A DNA stretch of 64,000 bases from Sabulicella rubraurantiaca (lineage in GTDB: Bacteria; Pseudomonadota; Alphaproteobacteria; Acetobacterales; Acetobacteraceae): contig NZ_JAFEUU010000001.1 in the NCBI RefSeq assembly GCF_017355885.1, positions 310,001 to 374,000 on the forward strand, read 5' to 3'. The notes beneath the pieces are model-generated. The model made no database searches. It worked only from the letters and a program-made list of their open reading frames with translations, and was not told the DNA's origin. A program made the position numbers and the translations under genes. Position 1 is the stretch's first letter; each line of letters opens with the position of its first letter. Shown piece after piece: positions 16,500 through 25,076 of the stretch.

Positions 16500-16805
16500 A
16501 TGGCAGAGGATCGGAGCGAATCCATGTTCAAGGACGGACGGCAGAGGATGGATGACTTGGCCGGGGTGGCCGGGGGAGTGATGTCGCTCCTGGGCGGGGT
16601 CAAAGCGGAGTTCGAGGCGGCTGCCCGCGCCCAGGCCGAGGCGCTGGTCAGCCGCCTGGATCTTGCCCGCGCCGAAGACCTCGACGCCGCTATGGAAGTC
16701 GCGCGCCGCGCCCGGGAGCAGGTCGAAGCGCTGGAAGCGCGCGTCGCCGCGCTGGAAGCGAAGCTGGCAGCCGCCCAGCCGTCACCGCCGGAAGTGGAGG
16801 TCTAG
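16500..16805 (+). CDS. ubiK: UbiK/BMFP-family ubiquinone biosynthesis accessory factor
   Basis: Short protein (101 aa from 16500) with the BMFP layout: DDLAGVAGGVMSLLGG, then EALVSRLDLARAEDLDAAMEVARRAREQVEALEARVAALEAKL, a C-terminal coiled coil that trimerises in the family. UbiK assists assembly of the ubiquinone-synthesis complex and associates with membranes. The start is uncertain: ATG 16524 has GGAG seven bases upstream and matches usual family length, while ATG 16434 has GGAGG but adds an unlikely Arg/Cys-rich leader. Its 3' end overlaps the convergent DUF1028 gene by 24 bases. Confidence 0.8.
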   Translation: MAEDRSESMFKDGRQRMDDLAGVAGGVMSLLGGVKAEFEAAARAQAEALVSRLDLARAEDLDAAMEVARRAREQVEALEARVAALEAKLAAAQPSPPEVEV

Positions 16806-17501
16806 CCCCTTCGCGGCCCAGGCGGCTTCCATCGCTGCCATATCTGTGTCGCCGGACGGGTTCGCGCGCCGCGGCGCCCGCCTGAGCATCGGCTCTCGGT
16901 CGCGGCGCCACAGGCGCAGGAGGCGCTCCAGCTCGTCCAGCGGGGCCTGGTGGTCGTCCACGCGCAGGTCCAGGTCCGGGAAGTCCTCGTCCGTCACCAG
17001 CTGGATGGCGGCGGACTGGCGGCCGCGCCGGTCGCCCCCTGCGGTCTCCCCGGCCTGAAGGGCGCGAAGCATCCGCTCGGGCAGGGGCAGGGCGGCGTGG
17101 GCCAGGAAGGCGTCGCGCGTCGCGATGAGGGTTGCGGGGCCGGACAGCATGTTGCCCGCAAGCGACCAGCCCTCGCCCGTCAGGGAGCCGCACCAGTCCA
17201 CGCAGTTCTGGCCCGTATGCGCCGCGGTCCGTCCCTTGGCGTCGAGGGCATGGACCTGCCGCAGGCCGCGCCCCCCGTCTCCGGCCAAGGCGGCCTCAAG
17301 GGCGGCGGCCGGTGCTAGGCCGCGTTCCATCGCATCCAGCGTCGCGGGTCCGAGGTAGCGATTGGTGATGGATTGCGTCGAGACCGCGCCGACGCCGCGG
17401 CGGAGGAAGGGGCAGGAAGCGCCGACGGCCAGGGCGTAGGTGGTCACGGCCACCGCGAAGGCGCCCGTTTCGGGCTCATGGGCGAGCAGGGACCAGGTCA
17501 T
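16782..17501 (-). CDS. DUF1028 family protein (Ntn-hydrolase-like)
   Basis: 239-aa protein of the DUF1028 family. The N-terminus WSLLAHEPETGAFAVAVTTYALAVGASCPFLRRGVGAVSTQSITNRYLGPATLDAM and the block TGQNCVDWCGSLTGEGWSLAGNML are characteristic; the fold is Ntn-hydrolase-like. The biochemical role is not established, though members often sit beside peptide transporters or amidases. The C-terminus (about 165-239) has a DDHQAPLDELERLLRLW segment usual for the family. It is divergent from a Bug receptor gene with 106 bases between them. Confidence 0.85.
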   Translation of the reverse strand: MTWSLLAHEPETGAFAVAVTTYALAVGASCPFLRRGVGAVSTQSITNRYLGPATLDAMERGLAPAAALEAALAGDGGRGLRQVHALDAKGRTAAHTGQNCVDWCGSLTGEGWSLAGNMLSGPATLIATRDAFLAHAALPLPERMLRALQAGETAGGDRRGRQSAAIQLVTDEDFPDLDLRVDDHQAPLDELERLLRLWRRDREPMLRRAPRRANPSGDTDMAAMEAAWAAKGLDLHFRR

Positions 17502-17536
17502 GTGTGGACCGCCTCCATTTCCGACATTCCCTCTTG

Positions 17537-17579
17537 GCCATGCTTCCTGCTTGTCTGCAAGGCGTCAGACGGGCATGGC
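17537..17579. repeat. Nested inverted repeat upstream of the second Bug receptor gene
   Basis: Two nested perfect inverted repeats: outer GCCATGC (17537-17543) / GCATGGC (17573-17579) and inner GTCTG (17553-17557) / CAGAC (17566-17570). They lie in the 106-base divergent spacer, 28 bases before the receptor start codon. The element could fold in the leader RNA or act as an operator. Function is inferred only from position. Confidence 0.4.
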
Positions 17580-17607
17580 TGGCGGTTGAAGAAAAAAGGA
17601 GGAGACG

Positions 17608-18588
17608 ATGCAGCACAATCTCTCGCGACGCGGGCTGGTTCTTGGAGGCGCGGCCGTGCTCGCGACGCCTGCGCTCGCCCAGTCGCCCTGGCCAGACCGG
17701 CCCATCCGCCTGATCGTTCCCTTCGGCCCGGGTGGCGCCGTGGACACGCTGTCGCGCAATGTCGCGTCCCGCTTTGGCGAGCACACCAACGGGCAGACCT
17801 TGGTGGTGGAGAACCGGCCAGGGGCGGGCGGCACGATCGCCGGTGCCTTCGTGGCGACGCAGCGCCCGGACGGGCAGGTGCTGATGATGGCTGACATGGG
17901 GGCGAATGCGATCGGTCGCCTTCTGTACCCGGGTTTGCCCTATGACCCGCTGACCGCCTTCACCCCCATCATCCATCTGGTGAATCTGCCCGGCGTGCTG
18001 ATGGCCCACCCGTCCGTGGCGGAGCGGAGCGTCGACGAGATCGTCAGGGCGGCCAAGGCGCGGCCAGACGGCTTTACCTATTCCTCGGCTGGGACAGGCA
18101 ATGGCTCCCACCTGTTCATGGAACTCTTCCTGAAGCGTGCGGGCATCCGGATGGTGCACGTGCCCTACCGCTCGGGCGCCGAGATGGTGACCGCTTTGGT
18201 CCGCGGTGACGCACAGTTCGGCTTCCCGACCGTCTCCTCTGGCCTCTCAATGATCCGCGACGGGCGTGCGCGCGCAGTCGCGGTCAGCGAACCGGCCGGA
18301 TCACAGCTTCTGCCGGGTACGCCGGCCCTCGCCACGACGCTGCCGGGCTTTGACCAGTCCGTGTGGCACGGCATCGTCGCGCCGGCCGGGATGGACCGGG
18401 GCCTCGTCCAGCGCATCAATGAGGTATTCGGGCGGATCGCTGCCATGCCAGAGGTTCAGGAGGCTGTGTTCCGCCAGCAGGCGGGGCGCGTGGTCGGAGG
18501 GACGCCGGAGCAGTTCACGGCGCATATCCGCAAGGAGTACGAAACTTGGGAGCCGGTGATCCGAGACGGCAACATCAAGGCGGATTGA
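17608..18588 (+). CDS. Bug-family tripartite tricarboxylate transporter receptor
   Basis: 326-aa periplasmic binding protein. Signal MQHNLSRRGLVLGGAAVLATPALAQ (Tat-like SRRGLV) precedes WPDRPIRLIVPFGPGGAVD, VVENRPGAGGTIAG and the family C-terminal pattern. It has an excellent ribosome site (AAGGAGGA, 6 bases before ATG). No TctA/TctB genes adjoin. It is only moderately similar to the receptor at 10184-11161, so it is not a recent duplicate. The ligand is unknown. Confidence 0.9.
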   Translation: MQHNLSRRGLVLGGAAVLATPALAQSPWPDRPIRLIVPFGPGGAVDTLSRNVASRFGEHTNGQTLVVENRPGAGGTIAGAFVATQRPDGQVLMMADMGANAIGRLLYPGLPYDPLTAFTPIIHLVNLPGVLMAHPSVAERSVDEIVRAAKARPDGFTYSSAGTGNGSHLFMELFLKRAGIRMVHVPYRSGAEMVTALVRGDAQFGFPTVSSGLSMIRDGRARAVAVSEPAGSQLLPGTPALATTLPGFDQSVWHGIVAPAGMDRGLVQRINEVFGRIAAMPEVQEAVFRQQAGRVVGGTPEQFTAHIRKEYETWEPVIRDGNIKAD

Positions 18589-18619
18589 CCCGAGCGGCAC
18601 CGCGCGTAGCGTGGCGGGC

Positions 18620-19378
18620 ATGAGCACGCCTGCCCCCGTCACGCCCCGCCCCGCTGCAACGATCCTCCTGATCCGGGATGGGGAATCGGGCCTGGAGGTG
18701 CTGATGGTCTGCCGCGCGCGGGAGATCGAATTCGCCTCCGGCGCGCTGGTCTTTCCGGGCGGACGGGTGGAGGAGGCGGACTCGCAGCTTGCCCCGGACG
18801 GCGATCCGCTGGGCGCCTTCAAGGTCGCCGCGATCCGCGAGGCCTGGGAGGAATGCGGCATCCTGCTGGGCCGCGCGCCCGCGCCGACCTTGCTTCCCGC
18901 TGGCCCATTCGGCAACGCATTAGGGGAACGGGGCGTCAGCCCGGATGTCGAGGCAGTGGTTCCCTTCGCCCATTGGATCACCCCCCATTACAGCCCCAAG
19001 CGCTTCGATACCCATTTCTTCCTGGCGCAGGCGCCGGGTGACCAGGAAGCCGTCCATGACGGCTATGAGGCGGTCGAGGCCGTCTGGGTTCGCCCGGCCG
19101 AAGCGGTGGCGGAGGCTGAGGCCGGCAAGCGGCGCCTCGTCTTTGCCACGCGGCTGAACCTGCTGCGTCTTGCGAAGCATGGAAGCGCCGCCGAGGCCCT
19201 GGCTGCGGCGAGGGAATGCCCCATCGTAACCGTGACGCCAGAGCCCGTGCCGGATGGGGCAGGGGGCGTGATGCTGCGCATTCCGGAGGAAGCGGGATAT
19301 GGCGGAACGCTGTTTCCAGCGAAAGATCTACCCGCGATGGGCGGACGGTGGCTTGGTCAAACAGGATCGCGAACCTAG
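18620..19378 (+). CDS. Nudix hydrolase
   Basis: 252-aa protein with a Nudix fold. The box is split by an insertion: GRVEEADS..(about 22 residues)..AAIREAWEECGILL, as in the NUDT19/RppH-unrelated long Nudix group, giving the catalytic REAWEE helix. ATG at 18620; a GTG three codons upstream also opens the frame. Family members hydrolyse nucleoside diphosphates linked to X, often CoA or ADP-ribose derivatives. Its end is 4 bases from the convergent mazG stop. Confidence 0.85.
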   Translation: MSTPAPVTPRPAATILLIRDGESGLEVLMVCRAREIEFASGALVFPGGRVEEADSQLAPDGDPLGAFKVAAIREAWEECGILLGRAPAPTLLPAGPFGNALGERGVSPDVEAVVPFAHWITPHYSPKRFDTHFFLAQAPGDQEAVHDGYEAVEAVWVRPAEAVAEAEAGKRRLVFATRLNLLRLAKHGSAAEALAAARECPIVTVTPEPVPDGAGGVMLRIPEEAGYGGTLFPAKDLPAMGGRWLGQTGSRT

Positions 19379-19382
19379 GAAT

Positions 19383-20186
19383 TCAGGCTTTCCGCTCGCT
19401 GTGCTTCGCGGCGCGCCATAGGTCTTCCATCTCATTCAGTGTTGCTTCGGCCGGGCTTCGGCCTTTGGCGGAGAGCGCCGTTTCGATCGAAGTGAAACGG
19501 CGTTCGAACTTTGCATTGGCGTCTGCAAGGCATCGCTCCGGATCCAGTTCCAGCTTGCGGGCGAGGTTAGCGAGGACGAAGAGTAGATCCCCGACCTCGT
19601 CCTGCAGCCGGGCCCGGTCTGCCGCGCCGAGTTCAGCCCGAAGCTCCTCCGCTTCCTCCTCAAGCTTAACCAGGACAGAGGCGGCATCGGGCCAATCGAA
19701 GCCGACACGGGCGGCACGTCCGGTCAGCTTCGCGGCGCGCGTGAGGGCGGGCAGGGAGGACGCTACCCCCGACAGGGTTCCGGTCTCGGCCCGCTTCGCC
19801 CGTTCGGAAGCCTTCTGACGCTCCCAGGCCTCGGTCTGCGTGCTGGCGTCGCGCTTTTCCTCTTCGCCAAAGACGTGCGGATGCCGGCGGATCATCTTTG
19901 CAGCGATGGAAGCGGCAACGTCTCCGAAGGCGAACCAGCCACGCTCCTCGGCCATGCGGGCGTGGTAGACGACCTGGAAGAGTAGGTCGCCCAACTCCTC
20001 GAGCAGCGTCGCTGGGTCTGGGCCAGCCGAGATCGCCGAGGCGACCTCATAGGCTTCCTCGACCGTATAGGGCGCGATCGTCGCGAAATCCTGGACCTGG
20101 TCCCAGGGACAGCCGGTCTCCGGGTCGCGCAGGCGCGCCATGACATCCAGCAAGCGAGCGAGTTCGGCTTTGGGGTCTGGCCTCAT
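19383..20186 (-). CDS. mazG: Nucleoside triphosphate pyrophosphohydrolase MazG
   Basis: 267-aa two-domain MazG (E. coli 263). Each half shows the EEx..ExxD metal motif: EEAYEVASAI...LEELGDLLFQVVYHARMAEE and EEEAEELRAEL...LQDEVGDLLFVLANLARK. GCPWDQVQDFATIAPYTVEEAYE is a hallmark. The ATG at 20186 was chosen by family length. It hydrolyses (d)NTPs to monophosphates, cleaning nucleotide pools. Upstream lies a 169-base spacer with an unusual AT-rich element. Confidence 0.93.
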   Translation of the reverse strand: MRPDPKAELARLLDVMARLRDPETGCPWDQVQDFATIAPYTVEEAYEVASAISAGPDPATLLEELGDLLFQVVYHARMAEERGWFAFGDVAASIAAKMIRRHPHVFGEEEKRDASTQTEAWERQKASERAKRAETGTLSGVASSLPALTRAAKLTGRAARVGFDWPDAASVLVKLEEEAEELRAELGAADRARLQDEVGDLLFVLANLARKLELDPERCLADANAKFERRFTSIETALSAKGRSPAEATLNEMEDLWRAAKHSERKA

Positions 20187-20238
20187 GGCCCTGGGTGTAA
20201 ATGGGGAAGGGATGGGCCGAAAGCCCTGGATTTCCGGG

Positions 20239-20324
20239 CTATCCACCGGTCATCCACAGGGCAGTTTCCCGGATAAGATAGATTATGGAAAAAGATGGTA
20301 GTGGAAAACCGGTGGGAAAACTGC
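20239..20324. promoter_or_regulatory. AT-rich element with DnaA-box-like words and long inverted repeats
   Basis: In the 169-base spacer between mazG and the PhnP-like gene. CCACCGGT (about 20243-20250) recurs inverted as ACCGGTGG (20308-20315), and GCAGTTTCCC (20261-20270) is nearly matched by GGGAAAACTGC (20314-20324). TCATCCACA at 20250-20258 differs in one base from the DnaA box TTATCCACA; CTATCCACC and the complement of GTGGAAAAC are weaker. The centre (20271-20298) is strikingly AT-rich for this DNA. On the minus strand CATAAT could be a -10 box for mazG. A promoter/operator is the cautious reading; a DnaA-bound site is possible. Confidence 0.4.
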
Positions 20325-20355
20325 GGGGCTCTTGCCCTCGCTCTCTCCCCCGCCT

Positions 20356-21159
20356 TCAGGCCTCTCCGTCGAGCTCCATTCCGTCGTGACCTGGCTCGAT
20401 ACCCGTGGGCAGCTCTCGGCGCAGGGTCTCCCAATCCATGGTCGAACCCATATGTGTCAGCACGACCCGGCGCGGTCCGATCGCCTCAGCCCATGCCAGC
20501 ACCTCGCGGAGGCCCGCATGCACCGGGTGGCTCGTCAGTCTGAAGCACCCCAGGACCAGCGTGGCGACGCCGCTCAGCGCCGCCAGAGTTTCGGGCGGCA
20601 TGCGGACCACATCCGTGCAATAGGCGATATTTCCGCATCTTAGGCCCATCGTCCTCATGACGGCATGGTCCTGAACGCAAGCTCGTAAGGATAAATGTCC
20701 TAGGACAAAGGTCTCGCATGGATCTACTTCCCGGCTCTCGAGCGCGGGGCGGAAGAAGCCGGGCGTTGCCTCACGGAAGGCGTAGGCGAAGCGCCCCTGC
20801 AGTTCGCGGAGCGTTTCGGGAAAGCCGAAGGCTGGGAGAACCTGTCCAATGTTGCGGTTCACCTGCCGCAGCTCGTCTATGCCCATGACGTGGTCTGCAT
20901 GGGCATGGGTGAAGACCACGCCATCCAATCCGGAAGCCCCGGCCGACAGAAGCTGCTCCCGGCAGTCGGGGCCGGCATCAATGAGGATGCGCGTTCCCTT
21001 GCAGGTCAGCAGCGCCGACGTGCGGCGCCGCCGGTTGCGGGGCTCGGACGGGTCACAGCTGCCCCAGTCCCCTCGCCCGTCGGACCCCCCGATGGCGGGC
21101 ACGCCTTGGGAGGGGCCGGTGCCGAGCAGGGTGAGGCGGACGCGCTTCTTCAGGGACAT
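20356..21159 (-). CDS. PhnP-like metallo-beta-lactamase-fold hydrolase
   Basis: 267-aa MBL-fold protein. GTGPSQGVPAIGG at 13-25 and the metal motif THAHADH (84-90) place it in the PhnP/cyclic phosphodiesterase-like group often found next to tatD. Further ligand regions are seen in DAGPDCR, QDHAVMRTMGLR and LTHMGSTMDW. Substrate probably a phosphodiester or cyclic nucleotide. It is the last gene of the minus-strand block, 39 bases after tatD. Confidence 0.87.
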   Translation of the reverse strand: MSLKKRVRLTLLGTGPSQGVPAIGGSDGRGDWGSCDPSEPRNRRRRTSALLTCKGTRILIDAGPDCREQLLSAGASGLDGVVFTHAHADHVMGIDELRQVNRNIGQVLPAFGFPETLRELQGRFAYAFREATPGFFRPALESREVDPCETFVLGHLSLRACVQDHAVMRTMGLRCGNIAYCTDVVRMPPETLAALSGVATLVLGCFRLTSHPVHAGLREVLAWAEAIGPRRVVLTHMGSTMDWETLRRELPTGIEPGHDGMELDGEA

Positions 21160-21198
21160 GCCCTGCGTGATGGCAGGGCGGGCCGGATTCGGGGAGGC

Positions 21199-21972
21199 TC
21201 AGAAATCGGCGCGTGGGAACAGGCGGCGAAAATTCGCGGTCGTCGCCGTGGCAATCGCCTCCATGCTCATGCCGCGGGCCTCGGCGAGGACCTTCGCGGT
21301 CAAGGCGGTGAAGCCTGGCTCGCAGAGCTTGCCGCGATGCGGTACGGGCGCGAGGTAGGGCGCGTCGGTTTCCACAAGCAGCCGATCCTCCGGAAGTTCC
21401 GCCGCAAGGTCCCGCAGGTCGCCGCTGCGTGGGAAGGTCAGGATGCCTGAGAAGGAGATATAGCCACCCATGGCGACCGCCTCGCGCGCCAGATCTGCAC
21501 CGGAGGAGAAGCAGTGCAGGAGAAAGGCAAAGTCGCCCCCTTCCCGCTCCTCGCGCAGGATGGAGGCAATGTCCGCATCCGCGTCGCGGGCGTGGACCAC
21601 CAGGGGCAGCCCGGCCGCGCGGGCCGCGCGGATGTGACGGCGAAACCCCTCGCGCTGCACGTCGCGCGGAGATTTGTCATAGAAGTAGTCGAGGCCGCTC
21701 TCGCCGATGCCGATGACGCGCGGGTGGTCCGCCAGGGCGACGAGCTCCTCCACCGTGGGCATGCGCCCCTCGCCAGCCCGGTGTGGATGCACGCCAACCG
21801 TACCCCAGACCTCGGGATGCCGCTCGGCCAGAGCCTTCACGGCCGCGGCCTGCTCCACATGGGTGCCGATGGTCACCATGCGGGTGACGCCGGCTTCGGC
21901 GGCGCGGGCGATGATGCCAGGAAGCTCGGCGTCCTCGAAATAATCCAGGTGGCAGTGGGAATCGACGATCAC
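21199..21972 (-). CDS. tatD: TatD-family metal-dependent deoxyribonuclease
   Basis: 257-aa TIM-barrel hydrolase. MIVDSHCHLDYF carries the HxH metal motif; other signatures are GIGESGLDYFYD, HARDADADI, LHCFSSGADLAREAVAMGGYISFSG and ETDAPYLAP. TatD proteins are 3'-5' exonucleases or related phosphoesterases. The GTG start at 21972 overlaps the metG stop (GTGA), so it is translationally coupled. The metG-tatD-MBL order is common in proteobacteria. Confidence 0.92.
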   Translation of the reverse strand: MIVDSHCHLDYFEDAELPGIIARAAEAGVTRMVTIGTHVEQAAAVKALAERHPEVWGTVGVHPHRAGEGRMPTVEELVALADHPRVIGIGESGLDYFYDKSPRDVQREGFRRHIRAARAAGLPLVVHARDADADIASILREEREGGDFAFLLHCFSSGADLAREAVAMGGYISFSGILTFPRSGDLRDLAAELPEDRLLVETDAPYLAPVPHRGKLCEPGFTALTAKVLAEARGMSMEAIATATTANFRRLFPRADF

Positions 21973-23477
21973 GCTTCGATCTTCCGGAAGAGCGGCACAG
22001 GGGGAGGCAGGGTGGCCCCCTCAGGCAAGGGCTTGGCGAGGGATGCGAGGCCGCGCGCCTCGGGCGGCACGCCGAGTTGGTCGAGCATCGCGGCCATCGT
22101 ACCCGGCATGAAGGGCTGGAGCACCGTCGCCAGCACGCGTAGCGCGTCGTGGAGGCGGCGGAGCACCTGCGCCATGCGGGCTGGGTCGGTCTTTCGCAGC
22201 GCCCAGGGGGCCTCGGTGGTGATATAGGCGTTGGCGGCACGGGCGGCGGCGAAGGCGGCTTCCAGAGCGAGGTGGAACTCCTGGCGCTCGAGATGCTGGC
22301 CGATCCGCTCCGGAAGGTCGGCAAGTAGCGTGCCCAGCTCGCCTTCAGGCGCGGCCGGCGCGGGCAGCTTCGCCTCGCAATTCTTCTGGATCAGCGTCAG
22401 TGTCCGGTTGGCGAGGTTGCCGAGCACGTCGGCCAGTTCCCCGTTGGTCCGGTTGGCGAGGGCGGCGCGCGAGAAATCTCCGTCCTGGCCGAAGGGCACC
22501 TCGCGCAGCAGGAAGTAGCGCACGGGGTCCAGCCCGTATTCCTCGACCAGCGCGACCGGGTCGATCACGTTGCCCAGGGATTTTGAGATCTTCTGCCCCT
22601 CATTGGTCCACCAACCATGCGCAAAGACCCGCTTGGGCGGCTCTAGGCCAGCGGCCATGAGGAAGGCGGGCCAGTAGATGGCGTGGAAGCGCAGGATGTC
22701 CTTGCCGACGAAATGCACGTCGGCCGGCCAGAACTTCCAGGCCTCGCCCTCCTCGGGCCAGCCGAGTGCCGTGATGTAGTTGGTCAGTGCGTCCAGCCAG
22801 ACATACATCACGTGCGCGTCGTCGCCCGGCACCGGCACGCCCCAGCGGAACGAGGTGCGGCTGATCGAGAGATCGGAAAGCCCGGATTTTACGAAGGCGA
22901 TGACCTCATTGCGCCGGCTCTGCGGGGCGATGAAGTCCGGATGCTCCTCGTAGAAGCGCAGCAGCCTTTCCTGCCAGTCGGAGAGGCGGAAGAAGTAGCT
23001 GGGCTCCGTTACCCATTCCACCGGGGCGCCCGAAGGAGCGTACTTCACGCCGTCGCGCTCCGTCAGCTCATCCGGGCCGTAGAAGGCTTCGTCGCGCACT
23101 GCGTACCAGCCCTCATACCCGCCTAGGTAAATCTCGCCGCGGTCGGCGAGGCGCTTCCAGAGTTCCTGGCAGGCGTGGCGGTGACGCTCCTCGGTGGTGC
23201 GGATGAAGGCGTCGTTGCTGAAGCCCATCGTCGCCGTGAGGTCGCGGAAGGCGGTAGAGACCCGGTCGGTGAAGCCCTGTGGGTCCATCCCGGCATCGCG
23301 GGCCGCCTTCTCGACCTTTTGCCCGTGCTCATCGGTGCCGGTGAGGAAGAACACCTCGTCGCCCGACAGGCGGCGCCAACGCGCCAGCACGTCTGCCGCC
23401 AGCGAGGTGTAGGCATGGCCGATATGAGGCTTGTCGTTGACGTAATAGATCGGCGTGGTGAGGTAGCAGCGGCGCAT
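21969..23477 (-). CDS. metG: Methionyl-tRNA synthetase
   Basis: 502-aa class I synthetase. TTPIYYVNDKPHIGHAYTS has the HIGH motif (H18-H21) and KISKSLGNVIDP is the KMSKS loop; LTGTDEHGQKVEKAA and WLDALTNYI bind methionine and ATP. It lacks the four-Cys zinc knuckle pattern and the C-terminal dimerising EMAP-like domain, as in the short MetG form common in alphaproteobacteria. ATG at 23477 lies 11 bases after the holB stop; a longer frame upstream is not credible. Confidence 0.95.
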   Translation of the reverse strand: MRRCYLTTPIYYVNDKPHIGHAYTSLAADVLARWRRLSGDEVFFLTGTDEHGQKVEKAARDAGMDPQGFTDRVSTAFRDLTATMGFSNDAFIRTTEERHRHACQELWKRLADRGEIYLGGYEGWYAVRDEAFYGPDELTERDGVKYAPSGAPVEWVTEPSYFFRLSDWQERLLRFYEEHPDFIAPQSRRNEVIAFVKSGLSDLSISRTSFRWGVPVPGDDAHVMYVWLDALTNYITALGWPEEGEAWKFWPADVHFVGKDILRFHAIYWPAFLMAAGLEPPKRVFAHGWWTNEGQKISKSLGNVIDPVALVEEYGLDPVRYFLLREVPFGQDGDFSRAALANRTNGELADVLGNLANRTLTLIQKNCEAKLPAPAAPEGELGTLLADLPERIGQHLERQEFHLALEAAFAAARAANAYITTEAPWALRKTDPARMAQVLRRLHDALRVLATVLQPFMPGTMAAMLDQLGVPPEARGLASLAKPLPEGATLPPPVPLFRKIEA

Positions 23478-23488
23478 GGCGCCTTCTG

Positions 23489-24484
23489 CTACCCCCTGCG
23501 GAGCGTGTCCAGCGCCACCAGGACAGCCTGCCGGCGGTCCAACGACAGGCGCTCGGCTTCGTCGACCTGCCGACGAAGGGAGGAAGCGGCCTCCACCCAG
23601 GCCGGCAGCGGACGGAGGGCGAGCCACGGCGGTGCGGGCTGGCCCCGCGCCGCGTCGCGCAGCGCCGCCTGAAGCTCCCGAGTCAGCGCGTCAAAGAAGG
23701 GCGCGAAGCCCGCCGCGTCGCGGCCCGCGATTCGGTCAGCCAAGGCGTGGGCCTCGGCGGCGCCGGATTGCGGCAGGGCCTGCAACGCCGCGCGAGCTAA
23801 GCGCGCCAGCTCTACTCCCTCCCCCTCCGCCAAGGCGAGGGCGCGGCCGGGCGAGCCGTTAGCGAGCGGGGTCAGGGCTGCCGCATCGGCGCCCGGCGCC
23901 AGGAAGCCCAGCGCCTTCCGCATGATTTCCGTACTCAGGGGGGCAAGGTCGAGGCGGCGGCAGCGGGACCGGATCGTGGGAAGCAGACGCCCTGGCGCGG
24001 CGGTGACGAGCAGGAGAACAGTCCGCGGTGGCGGTTCCTCCAGTGTCTTGAGGATGGTGTTGGCGGCGGGGGCCTCCATCGCCTCCACCTCATCCATGAT
24101 GACGATGCGCCAGCCGCCCTCGGCGGCGGTGAGCGACAGAAAGCGCCGGGCTTCCCGCGCTTCATCCACCTTGATGATCCGCCGCTTGCCGGCTTCCTGC
24201 GCCGGGGCAAGGAGAAGGACATCCGGATGGCCCGAGGCGCTGACGCGCCGAAAGACTGGGTCCGACTCTGGCAGTTGGAGCGGCACCTCGCCTTCGGCGT
24301 CCCGCGGCATTCCGGCGAGCAGCCAGCGGGCGAAGCGCCAAGCCAGGGTCGCCTTGCCCACGCCCGGCTGGCCGGTCACGAGCCAGGCATGGGCCAGGCG
24401 CCCGGAGCGCGCCCCAGCCGCCAAGGCTTCGGCCGCGCCGTCATGACCGAACAGCATGGGGTTGGCGCGCGGCTCAGGTGCCAT
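23489..24484 (-). CDS. holB: DNA polymerase III delta' subunit
   Basis: 331-aa clamp-loader subunit. P-loop-like GQPGVGKA at 38-45, DEVEAMEAPAANTILKTLEEPP (Walker B and sensor region) and IRSRCRRLDLAPL (the SRC motif) are clear. The C-terminal helical collar is divergent, as usual for delta'. It overlaps tmk by 11 bases, and metG follows 11 bases later. The protein works in the DnaX clamp loader that places the beta clamp on DNA. Confidence 0.92.
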   Translation of the reverse strand: MAPEPRANPMLFGHDGAAEALAAGARSGRLAHAWLVTGQPGVGKATLAWRFARWLLAGMPRDAEGEVPLQLPESDPVFRRVSASGHPDVLLLAPAQEAGKRRIIKVDEAREARRFLSLTAAEGGWRIVIMDEVEAMEAPAANTILKTLEEPPPRTVLLLVTAAPGRLLPTIRSRCRRLDLAPLSTEIMRKALGFLAPGADAAALTPLANGSPGRALALAEGEGVELARLARAALQALPQSGAAEAHALADRIAGRDAAGFAPFFDALTRELQAALRDAARGQPAPPWLALRPLPAWVEAASSLRRQVDEAERLSLDRRQAVLVALDTLRRG

Positions 24485-25076
24485 GGAGCACGCGACGCAG
24501 CGCCGCTTCCGTCACCTCCGCCAGGGGCCGGGTCGCATCCAGCACGGCGATGCGGCCCGGTTCGGCCTCCGCGCGCTGGAGGAAGCCCTGGCGGACCCGC
24601 GCATGGAACTCGGTCCCCAATGCCTCGTAGCGATTGGCGTCGCGAGCGCGGGACAGCCCGGCCTGCGGGGGAATGTCGAGCAAGAGGGTTGCGTCCGGAA
24701 CGGCATCCGCGACCAGGGCGCGGCGCAGCGCCTCGAAGGCGGCGGCGTCGCCCCCCTGCCCGGCCACCTGATACGCGAAGGTGCTGTCGTGGAAGCGGTC
24801 GCAGATCACCGTGACCCCTGCCTCCAGCGCCGGGCGGATCAGCCGCGCCCAGTGCTCGCGGCGGGCCGCGAAGTGGAGCGCCATCTCGGCCAGCGGATCC
24901 CAGCCGCCATGGGACAGGATGAAGCCGCGCAGCGCCTCGGCACGCAGGGACCCGCCGGGTTCGCGCGTGCGCAGTACCGGGAGGCCGCGGGCGCAAAGCG
25001 CAGCGGCAAGCCGCTCGCCTTGAGTCGTCTTGCCCGCCCCCTCTCCGCCTTCCAGCGTGACGAAGCGGCCTTTCAA
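24474..25076 (-). CDS. tmk: Thymidylate kinase
   Basis: 200-aa kinase making dTDP from dTMP. P-loop GGEGAGKTTQ (10-19), the DRF motif in CDRFHDSTFAYQ and a LID segment SRARDANRYE are present. The start is a TTG at 25076 that overlaps the stop of the upstream carboxypeptidase gene (TTGA); family alignment begins right there (MKGRFVTLEGGEG), which supports the unusual start. Confidence 0.94.
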   Translation of the reverse strand: MKGRFVTLEGGEGAGKTTQGERLAAALCARGLPVLRTREPGGSLRAEALRGFILSHGGWDPLAEMALHFAARREHWARLIRPALEAGVTVICDRFHDSTFAYQVAGQGGDAAAFEALRRALVADAVPDATLLLDIPPQAGLSRARDANRYEALGTEFHARVRQGFLQRAEAEPGRIAVLDATRPLAEVTEAALRRVLHGT

